Shown: positions 24,407 through 33,550, counted from the first letter of the stretch. The stretch: 64,000 nt of DNA from Nocardia vermiculata NBRC 100427 (GCF_001613265.1 NZ_BDCA01000019.1:94147-158146), one strand, 5' to 3'. Translations and numbers: made by a program. The notes: generated by a model not told the origin, from the sequence alone.

Positions 24407-25627
24407 ATGGGCTTCGTGATCGGATTCGTGCTGTTCGCCCTCGGCATCACGCTATCGGTGGCGCTACACGAATGTGGCCACATGTGGGCGGCGCAAGCCA
24501 CCGGCATGCAGGTGCGCCGCTATTTCGTCGGCTTCGGGCCGAAGGTGTTCTCGTTCCGTCGCGGCGAGACCGAGTACGGCCTCAAGGCACTGCCGCTGGG
24601 CGGTTTCTGTGATATTGCCGGGATGACCGCGCTCGACGAGGTCCCACCGGAGGATCTGCATCGGGCGATGTACCGGCAGGCCACCTGGAAGCGGCTGGTG
24701 GTGATGTTCGGCGGGATCGCGATGAACTTCCTGCTCGGCTTCCTGCTGATCGTGCTGCTCGCGGTCGCGTGGGGCCTGCCGCGCCTGGATTCGCCGCCGG
24801 CCACCCAGATCTATCCCGGATGTGTCGCCCCGCAGAATCCGGACGGCTCGATGCAGAAGTGCCCCGGCCCCAGTCCGGCGGAGGCAGCCGGTCTGCAGCG
24901 CGGTGACCTGGTCACCGCGATCGACGGCAAGCCCGTCGAGAGCTGGAAAGATCTGCAGTCGATCACCGCGAAGTCGTCGGAGCCGCTGGTCTACACCGTG
25001 GAACGGGACGGGCAGACGCTGCAGCTGACGGTGACTCCGCAGCGGGTCGCCACCTATCCGTTGCAGTCTCCCGACAGTTCCGAACGGGTCAGCAGCCCGG
25101 TGTACGTGTACAAGGTCGGCGTCGGCCAGGACTTCTACGGTCCGGTCAAGCACGACATACTGTCGGCGATTCCTGCGTCGGTGTCGTTCACCGGCGATAT
25201 GTTCGGGCGCACCTTCTCCGCGTTGGCGCAGATGCCGAGCAAGGTGGCCAGCCTGTGGGATGCCGTCACCGGCGGTGAGCGCGACGCCGATACCCCGGTC
25301 AGTGTGTACGGTGCCAGCAAGATCGGCGGCGAAACCGCCGAGCACGGGCTGTGGGGTGCGTTCGTGCTGGTGCTGGCCAGCTTGAACTTCTTCCTCGGTG
25401 CCTTCAACCTGCTGCCGTTGCTGCCGCTGGACGGCGGCCACATCGCGGTGGTGATCTTCGAGAAGCTGCGCAATCTGTGGCGCAACCGTAAGGGCCTGCC
25501 CAACGGTGGCCCGGTCGACTACATGAAATTGTTGCCTGCCACCTATGTCGTGGTGGTCATCGGCGGCGCTTACATGATCCTCACCCTGGTCGCCGACATC
25601 GTGAACCCGATCAAGCTGTTCCCCTGA
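24407..25627 (+). CDS. rip1: Rip1/RseP-type intramembrane site-2 protease (M50)
   Basis: 406-residue zinc metalloprotease that cuts transmembrane substrates such as anti-sigma factors. HECGH (H21, H25) lies in the first helix, a PDZ domain spans about 130-215 (EAAGLQRGDLVTAIDGKPV), and the second metal motif LPLDGGH (D342) is in the C-terminal helical region. AGGAGGG lies about 12 nt before the ATG. It follows dxr by 21 bp and precedes ispG, the conserved mycobacterial arrangement. Length matches mycobacterial Rip1. Confidence 0.95.
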   Translation: MGFVIGFVLFALGITLSVALHECGHMWAAQATGMQVRRYFVGFGPKVFSFRRGETEYGLKALPLGGFCDIAGMTALDEVPPEDLHRAMYRQATWKRLVVMFGGIAMNFLLGFLLIVLLAVAWGLPRLDSPPATQIYPGCVAPQNPDGSMQKCPGPSPAEAAGLQRGDLVTAIDGKPVESWKDLQSITAKSSEPLVYTVERDGQTLQLTVTPQRVATYPLQSPDSSERVSSPVYVYKVGVGQDFYGPVKHDILSAIPASVSFTGDMFGRTFSALAQMPSKVASLWDAVTGGERDADTPVSVYGASKIGGETAEHGLWGAFVLVLASLNFFLGAFNLLPLLPLDGGHIAVVIFEKLRNLWRNRKGLPNGGPVDYMKLLPATYVVVVIGGAYMILTLVADIVNPIKLFP

Positions 25628-25705
25628 GCGCGGTTTCCCGGCCCGGGGCGGGCCGTGTGCGGGTGGTGTCGGTGCTCTCACAGATCGGCGCCATCGGGTC
25701 CGCAT

Positions 25706-25711
25706 TAGACT
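25706..25711 (+). promoter_or_regulatory. Candidate -10 element of housekeeping ispG
   Basis: TAGACT at 25706-25711 in the 133-bp rip1-ispG gap fits a TANNNT hexamer and would give a leader of about 40 nt before GTG 25761. A short GC-rich inverted repeat (25639-25655) just after the rip1 stop could separate the two transcripts. Confidence 0.35.
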
Positions 25712-25760
25712 CGGGGCGAACGGGTGCACCCAGAACGCAGACGAAAGTAGGCAGCCGAAC

Positions 25761-26915
25761 GTGAGCACAGCCACCACCCTGGGGATGCCGGCGCCGCCGG
25801 CAGCGATCCTCGCACCGCGGCGTAAGACTCGCCAGCTGATGGTGGGCTCGGTGGGAGTGGGCAGCGATCACCCCATCTCGGTCCAGTCCATGACGACGAC
25901 CAAGACCCATGACGTGAACGCGACGCTGCAGCAGATCGCGGAGCTCACCGCGTCGGGCTGCGACATCGTGCGGGTGGCGTGCCCTCGGCAGGAGGACGCC
26001 GACGCGCTGCCGATGATCGCGAAGAAATCGCAGATCCCGGTGATCGCCGATATTCATTTCCAGCCGCGCTACATCTTCGCCGCGATCGACGCCGGATGTG
26101 CGGCGGTCCGGGTCAACCCGGGCAACATCAAGGAGTTCGACGGCCGGGTCGCCGAGGTTGCCAAGGCCGCGGGGGCGGCCGGTATCCCGATCCGGATCGG
26201 TGTGAATGCCGGTTCCCTGGACAAGCGCATGCTCGAGAAGTACGGCAAGGCCACCCCCGAGGCGCTGGTCGAGTCGGCGCTGTGGGAGGCGAGCCTGTTC
26301 GAGGAGCACGGCTTCGGCGATATCAAGATCTCGGTGAAGCACAACGATCCGGTGGTCATGGTGGAGGCGTATCGCCAGCTGGCCGCGCAGTCGGACTATC
26401 CGCTGCACCTCGGGGTCACCGAGGCGGGACCGGCCTTCCAGGGCACGATCAAATCCGCGGTGGCGTTCGGCGCGCTGCTCGGCGAGGGGATCGGCGACAC
26501 CATCCGGGTGTCGTTGTCCGCACCACCCGCCGAGGAGGTCAAGGTCGGTGCGCAGATCCTGCAGTCGCTGAATCTGCGTCCCCGCAAGCTGGAGATCGTG
26601 TCGTGCCCGTCGTGCGGCCGCGCGCAGGTCGATGTCTACACCCTGGCCAACGAGGTGACCGCCGGGCTGGAGGGGCTCGAGGTGCCGTTGCGGGTCGCCG
26701 TGATGGGGTGTGTGGTCAACGGTCCCGGCGAGGCGCGCGAGGCGGATCTGGGGGTGGCCTCCGGTAACGGCAAGGGCCAGATCTTCGTCAAGGGTGAGGT
26801 CATCAAGACCGTGCCCGAACACCAGATCGTGGAGACCCTGATCGAAGAGGCCATGCGCATCGCCGAGGACATGGGCGGCGACGACGCCGGAGCGCCTGTC
26901 GTCACGGTGGGATAG
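25761..26915 (+). CDS. ispG: IspG (HMB-PP synthase), housekeeping copy
   Basis: 384-residue 4Fe-4S enzyme of the MEP pathway, MEcPP to HMB-PP. Cluster ligands are SCPSCGRAQ (C282, C285) and MGCVVNGPGEA (C317). Start GTG at 25761. It sits in the dxr-rip1-ispG block shared with Mycobacterium, so this is taken as the essential copy; the second copy at 4370-5485 belongs to the hopanoid operon and differs at many positions (for example CGRAQVDVYTLANEV here against CGRCQVDVFDLTKRV there). Confidence 0.96.
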   Translation: MSTATTLGMPAPPAAILAPRRKTRQLMVGSVGVGSDHPISVQSMTTTKTHDVNATLQQIAELTASGCDIVRVACPRQEDADALPMIAKKSQIPVIADIHFQPRYIFAAIDAGCAAVRVNPGNIKEFDGRVAEVAKAAGAAGIPIRIGVNAGSLDKRMLEKYGKATPEALVESALWEASLFEEHGFGDIKISVKHNDPVVMVEAYRQLAAQSDYPLHLGVTEAGPAFQGTIKSAVAFGALLGEGIGDTIRVSLSAPPAEEVKVGAQILQSLNLRPRKLEIVSCPSCGRAQVDVYTLANEVTAGLEGLEVPLRVAVMGCVVNGPGEAREADLGVASGNGKGQIFVKGEVIKTVPEHQIVETLIEEAMRIAEDMGGDDAGAPVVTVG

Positions 26916-26941
26916 CGTGACGGAGCAGTAGGGAGTCCTGC

Positions 26942-27883
26942 GTGTCCCGCGCCACGCGCATTCCGATATCGGAGCCGAGTAAAGCCCCCGCATGCGAGCG
27001 CCGTTCATGGCAGGCTGTGGATGTGCGGAGTGTGCTGGAACCGTCGCGCCGGTCACGGATTTCCGGTGCGCGTCAGCTCGCCGAACGCGATCTGGCGCGG
27101 GTACTGCAGGTACTGGACACCGATCCGGTTGCCTGCTGCATGGTGGCCGCGCGCCTGCAGGAATGCGGGCTCGACAGTCGCGGTGCCGGTGAGCTGTGGA
27201 CGCGGGGCAGCCCGGAGGATTCGCTGTGCTTCTCCGGCGCGAATCTGATTCCGTTGCGTGGCACGATCGACGATTTGCGTGCGTTCGCCGACCGTGCCGG
27301 GCGCTGGCCGCGGATCTGTTCCTCCGTGGTCGGACGCCAGGAGCTCACGCTGCCGCTGTGGGACATGCTGGAGCAGCGCTGGGGCCCGCCCCGGGAGATC
27401 AGGGCCGATCAGCCGCTGCTGGCGCTGGCCGGTCGCTCGCAGGCCCTGCCCGATCCGAAGGTGCGCCGGGTGCGCGCCGATGAACTCGAGCGCTATCTCG
27501 TCGCCGCGGTGGCGATGTTCACGGAGGAGATCGGCGTCGACCCGCGTGTGGGTGACGGTGGCCGCGGCTATCGGCGGCGGGTGGCGAGCCTGATCCGGAC
27601 CGGCCGCGCCTGGGCCCGGTTCGAGGACGGTGAGGTGGTCTACAAGGCCGAGGTCGGCGCCATGTCGCGCGACACCGGCCAGATTCAGGGCGTGTGGGTG
27701 CATCCGCAGTGGCGCGGTCGGGGGCTGAGTATCGGCGGCACCGCGGCGGTGGCCGATGCGATCGTGGCGGCCGGGCGTACCGCGAGCCTGTATGTGAACT
27801 CTTACAACGAGGTTGCCCGTCGCGCCTACGACCGAGTGGGGTTTCACCAGGTGGCGACGTTCGCCACCGTGCTGGTGGACTGA
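26942..27883 (+). CDS. DUF4081-GNAT acetyltransferase
   Basis: 313 residues. The first half (about 45-160) is a DUF4081-like region (ERDLARVLQVLDTDPVACCMVAARL), and the second is a GNAT fold with the acetyl-CoA loop GVWVHPQWRGRGLSIGG and the closing LYVNSYNEVARRAYDRVGF. Substrate unknown. AGGGAG lies 6-7 nt before GTG 26942, supporting this start; GTG at 27017 or 27023 would remove a nonconserved tail. It follows ispG by 26 bp, as in Mycobacterium (Rv2867c position). Confidence 0.88.
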   Translation: MSRATRIPISEPSKAPACERRSWQAVDVRSVLEPSRRSRISGARQLAERDLARVLQVLDTDPVACCMVAARLQECGLDSRGAGELWTRGSPEDSLCFSGANLIPLRGTIDDLRAFADRAGRWPRICSSVVGRQELTLPLWDMLEQRWGPPREIRADQPLLALAGRSQALPDPKVRRVRADELERYLVAAVAMFTEEIGVDPRVGDGGRGYRRRVASLIRTGRAWARFEDGEVVYKAEVGAMSRDTGQIQGVWVHPQWRGRGLSIGGTAAVADAIVAAGRTASLYVNSYNEVARRAYDRVGFHQVATFATVLVD

Positions 27884-27944
27884 CACGCCGCCGGAGGGTG
27901 TGGCAAAACCAGTGTGTCGCAACGGGTACCGGCGACATCCTGGC

Positions 27945-27950
27945 TACCAT
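27945..27950 (+). promoter_or_regulatory. -10 element of the PBP gene, leaderless type
   Basis: TACCAT at 27945-27950 is followed by exactly 8 nt and then ATG 27959, the spacing seen at several other starts in this window. It favours 27959 among the closely spaced candidate starts (27956, 27959, 27965). Confidence 0.45.
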
Positions 27951-27958
27951 CGGTGGTG

Positions 27959-29779
27959 ATGTCGATGGGAACAGAGGTGCTGCGGTGGTGGGGGCGCCGC
28001 GTGCTGGCGGTGGGTGCTGCCACCGCCGTGGTCGTCACGGCGGGCGCATGCTCGTCCGGACAGCAGGGGCCGGTGGCGGCTGCGGACAGGTTTCTGTCGG
28101 CATTCGCCGACCATGATCCGACCCGTGCGGCCGGGTTGACCAATCAGCCCGAGAAGGCCGCCGCCGCACTCGATTCGGCATGGGAGAACCTACAGGCGGG
28201 CAAGCTGAGCGCGCATTCCGGTTCGGCCCGGGTGACCGGCGATACCGCCACGGTCGACTACACCTACCAGTGGACGCTGCCCCGGGACCGGGTGTGGACC
28301 TACTCCGGTCAACTGCAGCTCGGCCGCAGTGATGGGCAGTGGCAGGTGCGCTGGTCCGCCTCCGATATTCATCCTCGCTTGGGTGATACCCAGAGTCTGC
28401 GGTTGCGGGTGACTCCGGCGCCACGGGCGCGGGTCAACGAACGATCCGGCAGTGATGTACTGGCTCCGGGTGTGGTGCACCGCATTTCGTTCGCCGTCGC
28501 GGCGGCACCGGATCCCGGCTATGTGGCTCGGGCGCTGTCGGCCGCGTTGAAACAGTTCGACGACACCCTGGTCCCCGAGTCGATTCTCACTGCTGCTCGT
28601 AAGGCCGAAGGCTCCTATCCGGTCATCGCCCTCAGCGATCGGGAATTCGAGCAGGCCGGTGGGCAGCTACTGGGGCTGCCGGGTGTCACCATCGAGCGGC
28701 AGGGCGATCTGGTGCCCACCGACCGTCATTTCGCTCCCGACCTGATGACCCAGATCCACAAGACGGTCATCGACGAGATCGACGGTAAGGCGGGCTGGAG
28801 TGTGGTCGCGGTCAATGCCAACGGTGCCGAAACGGGGGTGCTGCAGGAGGTGGCTCCGCAGCCGGCGCCGTCGTTCTCGCTGAGCCTGGATCGTGGTGTG
28901 CAGAATGCGGCGCAGCGAGCGGTCGACGGTCGCCGGGAGCAGACCATGATGGTGGTGATCCAGCCGTCGACCGGCGCCGTTCTCGCGGTGGCGCAGAACG
29001 AGGCGGCCGATGCCGACGGCCCGATCGCCACCATCGGACTGTATCCGCCCGGGTCCACTTTCAAGACCGTCACGGCGGCGGCCGCGATGTCGACCGGGCT
29101 GGCCGGACCCGACACCACGGTCCCGTGTCCGAGTCGAATCGTGGTGGGGGAGCGCACGATTCCCAACTACGATATGTTCTCTCTCGGTGATGTGCCGATG
29201 TCCACCGCCTACGAGCGGTCCTGCAATACGGCCTTCGCGAAGTTGGCCAGTGAACTGCCGCCGGACGCCCTCACCGATGCCGCGGCGCAGCTGGGAGTCG
29301 GCCCCGACTATGCGGTGACCGGGTTGCCGACCGTATCGGGTTCGGTGCCGCCGGCCGAGGATCTGGTGCTGCGTACCGTGGACGGAATCGGCCAGGGAAA
29401 GGTGCTGGTGAGTCCCTTCGGCATGGCACTGGTCGCGGCGACGGTGGCGAACGGTTCGGTGCCGACGCCGTATCTGATCTCGGGGTACGACACCGTGGTC
29501 GACGGTGACCGACCGGCGCTGAAACCGGAGGTCGTCGACGGCCTGCGGGAGATGATGCGACAGGTGGTCACCGGCGGCACTGCCGCGCGCATCGCCGATC
29601 AGGGCGAGGTCTTCGGTAAGACCGGTGAGGCGGAGGCCGGGGGCGGATCGCATTCCTGGTTCATCGGCTATCGCGGTGATCTGGCCTGGGCAACCTTGCT
29701 GGTGCAGGGCGGCAGCTCCGACAATGCGGTCGCCGTCACCAGGGATATGCTGGCCGCCTTGCCGGCATCGAGTTCGTGA
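27959..29779 (+). CDS. Lipoprotein penicillin-binding transpeptidase (PBP-lipo type)
   Basis: 606-residue D,D-transpeptidase for peptidoglycan cross-linking. A lipoprotein signal ends in TAGAC (lipidated Cys C31). An NTF2-like MecA-N domain follows (about 40-150), then the transpeptidase domain with STFK (S366, K369), SCN (S421-N423) and KTG (K554). Corresponds in order and architecture to Rv2864c of M. tuberculosis. A perfect 14-bp inverted repeat begins 5 bp after the stop. Confidence 0.94.
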   Translation: MSMGTEVLRWWGRRVLAVGAATAVVVTAGACSSGQQGPVAAADRFLSAFADHDPTRAAGLTNQPEKAAAALDSAWENLQAGKLSAHSGSARVTGDTATVDYTYQWTLPRDRVWTYSGQLQLGRSDGQWQVRWSASDIHPRLGDTQSLRLRVTPAPRARVNERSGSDVLAPGVVHRISFAVAAAPDPGYVARALSAALKQFDDTLVPESILTAARKAEGSYPVIALSDREFEQAGGQLLGLPGVTIERQGDLVPTDRHFAPDLMTQIHKTVIDEIDGKAGWSVVAVNANGAETGVLQEVAPQPAPSFSLSLDRGVQNAAQRAVDGRREQTMMVVIQPSTGAVLAVAQNEAADADGPIATIGLYPPGSTFKTVTAAAAMSTGLAGPDTTVPCPSRIVVGERTIPNYDMFSLGDVPMSTAYERSCNTAFAKLASELPPDALTDAAAQLGVGPDYAVTGLPTVSGSVPPAEDLVLRTVDGIGQGKVLVSPFGMALVAATVANGSVPTPYLISGYDTVVDGDRPALKPEVVDGLREMMRQVVTGGTAARIADQGEVFGKTGEAEAGGGSHSWFIGYRGDLAWATLLVQGGSSDNAVAVTRDMLAALPASSS

Positions 29780-29784
29780 GACGC

Positions 29785-29817
29785 GTGACCGGACGCCGAC
29801 AGCCGGCGTCCGGTCAC
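29785..29817. terminator. Perfect 14-bp stem hairpin after the PBP gene
   Basis: Left arm 29785-29798 (GTGACCGGACGCCG), loop ACAGC, right arm 29804-29817, fully complementary. It sits just past the PBP stop and before the stop of the convergent small secreted gene, and is the clearest terminator-like structure in the first half of the window. No T-run. Confidence 0.7.
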
Positions 29818-29842
29818 GGGGGTGAAGATTTTCCGATGCCGG

Positions 29843-29998
29843 TTATGGTGCCTGCACCTCCGATCCGCTGCTGGTGACCGCGGCGGGCTGCTGGGTCGGC
29901 GGTGCGGCTCCCGCCGACCCGTCTCCCAGAATTTCCACGGCCCCGGTTCCTGCGAGGATCATCCCCGCGGTGATCAGTGTGAGCGTCGAGCGCTTCAT
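29843..29998 (-). CDS. Small secreted or membrane-anchored peptide, 51 residues
   Basis: MKRSTLTLITAGMILAGTGA is a textbook signal or anchor sequence, followed by a short tail rich in Ala, Pro, Gln and Ser ending SSGSEVQAP. GGGAGA lies 5-6 nt before ATG 29998, an excellent ribosome-binding site, which picks this start over the longer frame beginning at 30100. No Cys or recognised domain. I do not recognise the protein; it may be a small exported peptide. It stands alone between the PBP and nitrobindin-like genes. Confidence 0.68.
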   Translation of the reverse strand: MKRSTLTLITAGMILAGTGAVEILGDGSAGAAPPTQQPAAVTSSGSEVQAP

Positions 29999-30160
29999 GG
30001 TCGTCTCCCTTGTGAGTGAGAGCCACTGGCTTCGAACCGACGGTTCGCCGACTGTTAGCCGACTTCGAAAACCGTAGAACGGTGAGCCGTGCGCTGACAA
30101 CCCCCTGTGCTGGATTGCGCAGCGGAAATGGCAGGAAGAGACCCGATTACATCGGTATTT

Positions 30161-30667
30161 TCACTGTTGTTCAGCTCGGTGCAAGACCGCGGCCAGGTGA
30201 TGCCGAATAGATTGCCCGACGGCTGCCATTTGCAGTGAGTAGTCGATGGTGTCGCCGGACAGATGGATCGAGCGGCCCAGCGCGGTCACCGACTTCGCGG
30301 TGCTGGACAGACCGATCCGGGTCGATTCGAGCTCCAGCCGCACTCCCGCGTCCTCGACGAGGACGCTCCCCTCGCAGATCTCGGTGATGCCGGTCGGATG
30401 GGCCAGGATCAGCTCGACCCGATCGGGTCCGGCCGACCGCAGATAGCCGGTCTCGGCATGCAGGGAGCGGCCGTCGCCTGCGTGGCGGGTGCGCTGCCGA
30501 TAGGTGAGGAACGGCCGGCCGACGTGACCGAAGTGGATTTCCTCGTGGTAGTCGAACGGCTCGATGGTCGGGTATTCGCCGTGCCCCGATCCACGCCAGG
30601 TGCCCAGCAGGGCTGCCAGGTGGGCGATATCCGGATGGGGCGCGACGAGGGGTTCGGGTTCGAGCAC
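30161..30667 (-). CDS. Nitrobindin-like heme-binding beta-barrel protein
   Basis: 168 residues of the nitrobindin/THAP4-C family, small beta-barrels that bind heme and, in studied members, isomerise peroxynitrite. The conserved LLGTWRGSGHGEYPTIEPF is near residue 25, and the C-terminal half carries the barrel strands with HLSGDTIDYSLQMAAVG. GTG at 30667 was chosen because TAGGCT (30680-30675 on this strand) ends 7 nt before it, as in leaderless transcripts; a frame opening at 30712 would precede that promoter. Probably a cytoplasmic detoxification protein. Confidence 0.87.
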   Translation of the reverse strand: MLEPEPLVAPHPDIAHLAALLGTWRGSGHGEYPTIEPFDYHEEIHFGHVGRPFLTYRQRTRHAGDGRSLHAETGYLRSAGPDRVELILAHPTGITEICEGSVLVEDAGVRLELESTRIGLSSTAKSVTALGRSIHLSGDTIDYSLQMAAVGQSIRHHLAAVLHRAEQQ

Positions 30668-30884
30668 GGCGCACAGCCTAGTAGTCCGCTGTCGTCGTGG
30701 TGGGAGGACCATGCATCCGATTCGTTCCGTCGGATGCCGGGCGGGTCATTTTCCGGACATATCGACCGAACCGGGCCGGGTATGGCGACCGAACCGGTCG
30801 GCGCGCGGCCTGATTGCCCGGCGGGCCCGGCGGCATCTGGTGGGATGAACGGCGGGGAGCGGCTGCGTGTGAACGGAGCGAGCG

Positions 30885-31742
30885 ATGACGGTGCGGATCC
30901 GGCCGGTGCCCCGGCGCGAGCCGGGGGTGCTGCCGTGGCGGGCCCCGGCGGCGCGCCGGGGAGGCTGGTGGCAGTCGTGCTGGGTGCTGGCGTGGCGTGG
31001 GATCCGGCCCTCGATCCGCAACGGGGAGGTACTCACCGCGATTCTCGCGCCCACGGTGTTCACGCTGGGCTTCTATGTTCCGCTCGCGCGGGTGATGAAT
31101 TTCGTCGGCCACGGGTCCAGTAGCTATGCCCAGTTCCTGATGCCGATGATCATCATGCAGGCGGTCTCCTTCTGTGCCACCGCCGCCGCACTGCGCTCGG
31201 CGTCCGATGCGCGCGACGGGCTCGATGCCCGCCTGGCCACGCTGCCGATCCCCTCGGTCGCACCGCTCGCGGGTCGCACCGCGGTCACCGGCTATCGCAT
31301 TGTGATCGCGGTGGCGGCGGCGCTGGTGAGCGGGCACGTGATCGGGTTCCGCTGCTATGGGACGTGGCCACAGACCGCCGGGTTCCTCGCCGTCGCGGTG
31401 GCCCTGGGGGTGATGCTCGGCCTGTTCGGCGATCTGCTGGGTGCGCTGTCGAAATCACCGGAGGCGACCACTCAGATGCTGACGTTGCCGCAGTTGATCC
31501 TCGGGATGGTTTCCACCGGGTTCGCGCCGGTCGAGCAATTTCCCTCGTGGATTCAGGGGTTCGCGCGGCACCAGCCGGTGTCGGCGTTCGTCGACACGAT
31601 GCGTGCGCTCGCCGGTGACCGTCCGGGATATGCGACGGCGCCGACCTGGGCGGCGGTCGGGCCGGGAATCGGCTGGTTGGCGGCGGGGGTGCTGGTCTTC
31701 GGCGGCGGTTCGGTGCTGGTGGCCGTGCGGCGGCGGCGATGA
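30885..31742 (+). CDS. ABC-2 type transporter permease (DrrB-like), first of pair
   Basis: 285 residues with a hydrophilic N-terminal tail and about six membrane helices, the ABC-2 permease pattern (QSCWVLAWRGIRPSIRNGEV before helix 1; FAPVEQFPSWIQGFARHQPVSAFVDTMRAL near the end). Such permeases export lipids or drugs with a separate ATPase. The second permease overlaps its stop by 4 bp. No ATPase gene is present nearby in the window; the 217 bp upstream hold only spacer sequence. ATG at 30885. Substrate unknown. Confidence 0.88.
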   Translation: MTVRIRPVPRREPGVLPWRAPAARRGGWWQSCWVLAWRGIRPSIRNGEVLTAILAPTVFTLGFYVPLARVMNFVGHGSSSYAQFLMPMIIMQAVSFCATAAALRSASDARDGLDARLATLPIPSVAPLAGRTAVTGYRIVIAVAAALVSGHVIGFRCYGTWPQTAGFLAVAVALGVMLGLFGDLLGALSKSPEATTQMLTLPQLILGMVSTGFAPVEQFPSWIQGFARHQPVSAFVDTMRALAGDRPGYATAPTWAAVGPGIGWLAAGVLVFGGGSVLVAVRRRR

Positions 31743-32554
31743 CCCGGGTGGTGGCGGACAGCGTGCCGGTGGTGCGCGGCGATACCGAGCGGTGGCGGTA
31801 TCTGGTCCCGCAGACCGTGGTGCAGACGCAGCGTCTGTTGCGGCGCTGGCGGCGCGATCCGGTCACCACCGCGCAGACGCTGGGCTTCCCGGCGCTGCTG
31901 CTGGTGGTTCTGAATACGGTGCTGGGCCGGCAGATCTCGGCGTTCTCCGGGGTGGACGCACTGTACGGAACGGTGCCGATGGTCGCGGTGGTGTCGGCGA
32001 TGACCGGGTCGCTGGCCGGGGCGGTGACGCTGGGCCGCGAGCGCGACAGCGGCCTGCTCGCGCGGCTGTCGGTGCTCCCGGTGCATCGGGCCTCGGGTCC
32101 GCTGTCGCGCATCCTTGCCGAAGTGATCCGGATCGTCGTGTGTACGGCGGTGCTGTTCGCTATCGGAACGGCGCTCGGTTTCCGGTTCCACCGGCCCCTG
32201 GCGGCGCTCGCGGTGCTGGGCGTCCCGGTGGTCTACGGACTGGGGTTCGCGACCATGGTGACGGCGGTCGCGGTGTATTCGGCACGCACCTTCGTGGTGG
32301 AGGCCGTCTCGCTGGGATCCGCACTGCTGATGTTCTTCAGTAGCGGATTCGTGCCGCCCCAGGCGTATCCGGACTGGGCGCGGCCGCTCGTGCAGCATCA
32401 GCCGATGTCGGCGGCTGTCGACGCGATGCGAGCACTGGCGCTGGGGGAGCCGGCGGGCAGCGCGCTGGCGGCCACGCTGGCCTGGTCGGTGGGTGCGATG
32501 CTGGTGTTCGCGGTTCCGGCGGCGATCGGTTTCCGACGGGCGGACCGGCGGTGA
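31739..32554 (+). CDS. ABC-2 type transporter permease (DrrB-like), second of pair
   Basis: 271 residues, about six membrane helices, with the same family ending as its neighbour (FVPPQAYPDWARPLVQHQPMSAAVDAMRALALG). ATG overlaps the stop of the first permease (ATGA), so the two probably form a heterodimeric channel like DrrB/DrrC. It converges with the XRE regulator gene 22 bp away. The required nucleotide-binding subunit must be encoded elsewhere or lost. Confidence 0.88.
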   Translation: MTRVVADSVPVVRGDTERWRYLVPQTVVQTQRLLRRWRRDPVTTAQTLGFPALLLVVLNTVLGRQISAFSGVDALYGTVPMVAVVSAMTGSLAGAVTLGRERDSGLLARLSVLPVHRASGPLSRILAEVIRIVVCTAVLFAIGTALGFRFHRPLAALAVLGVPVVYGLGFATMVTAVAVYSARTFVVEAVSLGSALLMFFSSGFVPPQAYPDWARPLVQHQPMSAAVDAMRALALGEPAGSALAATLAWSVGAMLVFAVPAAIGFRRADRR

Positions 32555-32576
32555 CCTCGTTCGTCGGACGCTCCGG

Positions 32577-33440
32577 TCAGTGCATGCCCTTCGCGATCTC
32601 GAGAATCATCTCCGAGGAGTCGCGTGGGCTCAGTGCCATCGCCCGCAGCTGGTCGAACATCACGCCGAAGCGGCGGATCTCGTTGTGGCCCTCGACGATG
32701 TCGTCGCCGGCGATACCTTCGACGTACACCAGCTCCGGGTCGGCCGGGTCCGGGAAGTCCAGCACGACGAAAGAGCCGACCATCGCGGGATGGGCGCCCG
32801 CGCCGAACGGGAGTACCTGCAGAATCACATTGCGCTTGTCGACGTCCTCGGTGAGGCGCAGCAGTTGTTCCCGCATGACTTCCGCGCCGCCGACAACCCG
32901 GCGGATCGCTGCTTCGTCGAGAACCACCCACAGTTCGAGCGGATTACCGTCCCGGGTCAGGACACCGGAGCGCTCCACGCGGGCGCGCAATCGCTGTTCG
33001 ATCACCGCTGTCTCGACCTTCGGCATCGCGGTGTCCAGCACCGCCCACGCATACCGCTCGGTTTGTAACAGGCCGGGAATGAACGAGGTCTGGAACAGTC
33101 GGGCCGAGAGCGCCTCGGTCTCGAAGTTGATGTAGGCCGCGTAGACCTCCGACACCGCCGTCTCGAACCGGCGCGACATTCCGGGCTTCTGCGCCTCGGC
33201 GAGTAGCTGCATCGCATCCGACCGGTGCGGTTCGTCGACCCCGTAGAGATCCAGCATCGCGGTGAGGGTGCGGCGCTGCGGGCGCGCCTGTGCGGTTTCG
33301 ATGCGGTACAAGGTGGTGACGTTGATGCCGGTGCGGGAACTGACTACTTCCTTGCTCATTCCCGCTTCGTCGCGCATCTGGGACAGCAGCGCGGCCAATC
33401 GGCGCAGCTGGACCGTCAGTGCTGTGCGTTTACCTGCCAT
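32577..33440 (-). CDS. XRE-family regulator with DUF5753 domain
   Basis: 287 residues. The N-terminal HTH_31 domain (QLRRLAALLSQMRDEAGMSKEVVSSRTGINVTTLYRIE region, residues 12-50) is followed by a DUF5753 domain with ETEALSARLFQTSFIPGLLQTERYA and QVLPFGAGAHPAMVGSFVVLDF. These actinobacterial regulators are usually paired with a small DUF397 gene, which I do not find beside it. AGGAGA lies 9 nt before ATG 33440; ATGs at 33449 and 33458 are less well placed. Target unknown. Confidence 0.92.
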   Translation of the reverse strand: MAGKRTALTVQLRRLAALLSQMRDEAGMSKEVVSSRTGINVTTLYRIETAQARPQRRTLTAMLDLYGVDEPHRSDAMQLLAEAQKPGMSRRFETAVSEVYAAYINFETEALSARLFQTSFIPGLLQTERYAWAVLDTAMPKVETAVIEQRLRARVERSGVLTRDGNPLELWVVLDEAAIRRVVGGAEVMREQLLRLTEDVDKRNVILQVLPFGAGAHPAMVGSFVVLDFPDPADPELVYVEGIAGDDIVEGHNEIRRFGVMFDQLRAMALSPRDSSEMILEIAKGMH

Positions 33441-33550
33441 CGCGCGCATTCTCCTCATCGATTCGGGAGGCCGGAATGTGTTCCACGGTGGTGTGGGAGC
33501 GGCCGGGAGAGCATAGACGCGCCCGGCCGGTGTGGATGCGCCCGGGTCGG

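Noticed and set aside
4370..26915. Two ispG genes as an assembly duplication
   Set aside because: The two proteins differ at many positions and have different neighbours, so they are true paralogues.
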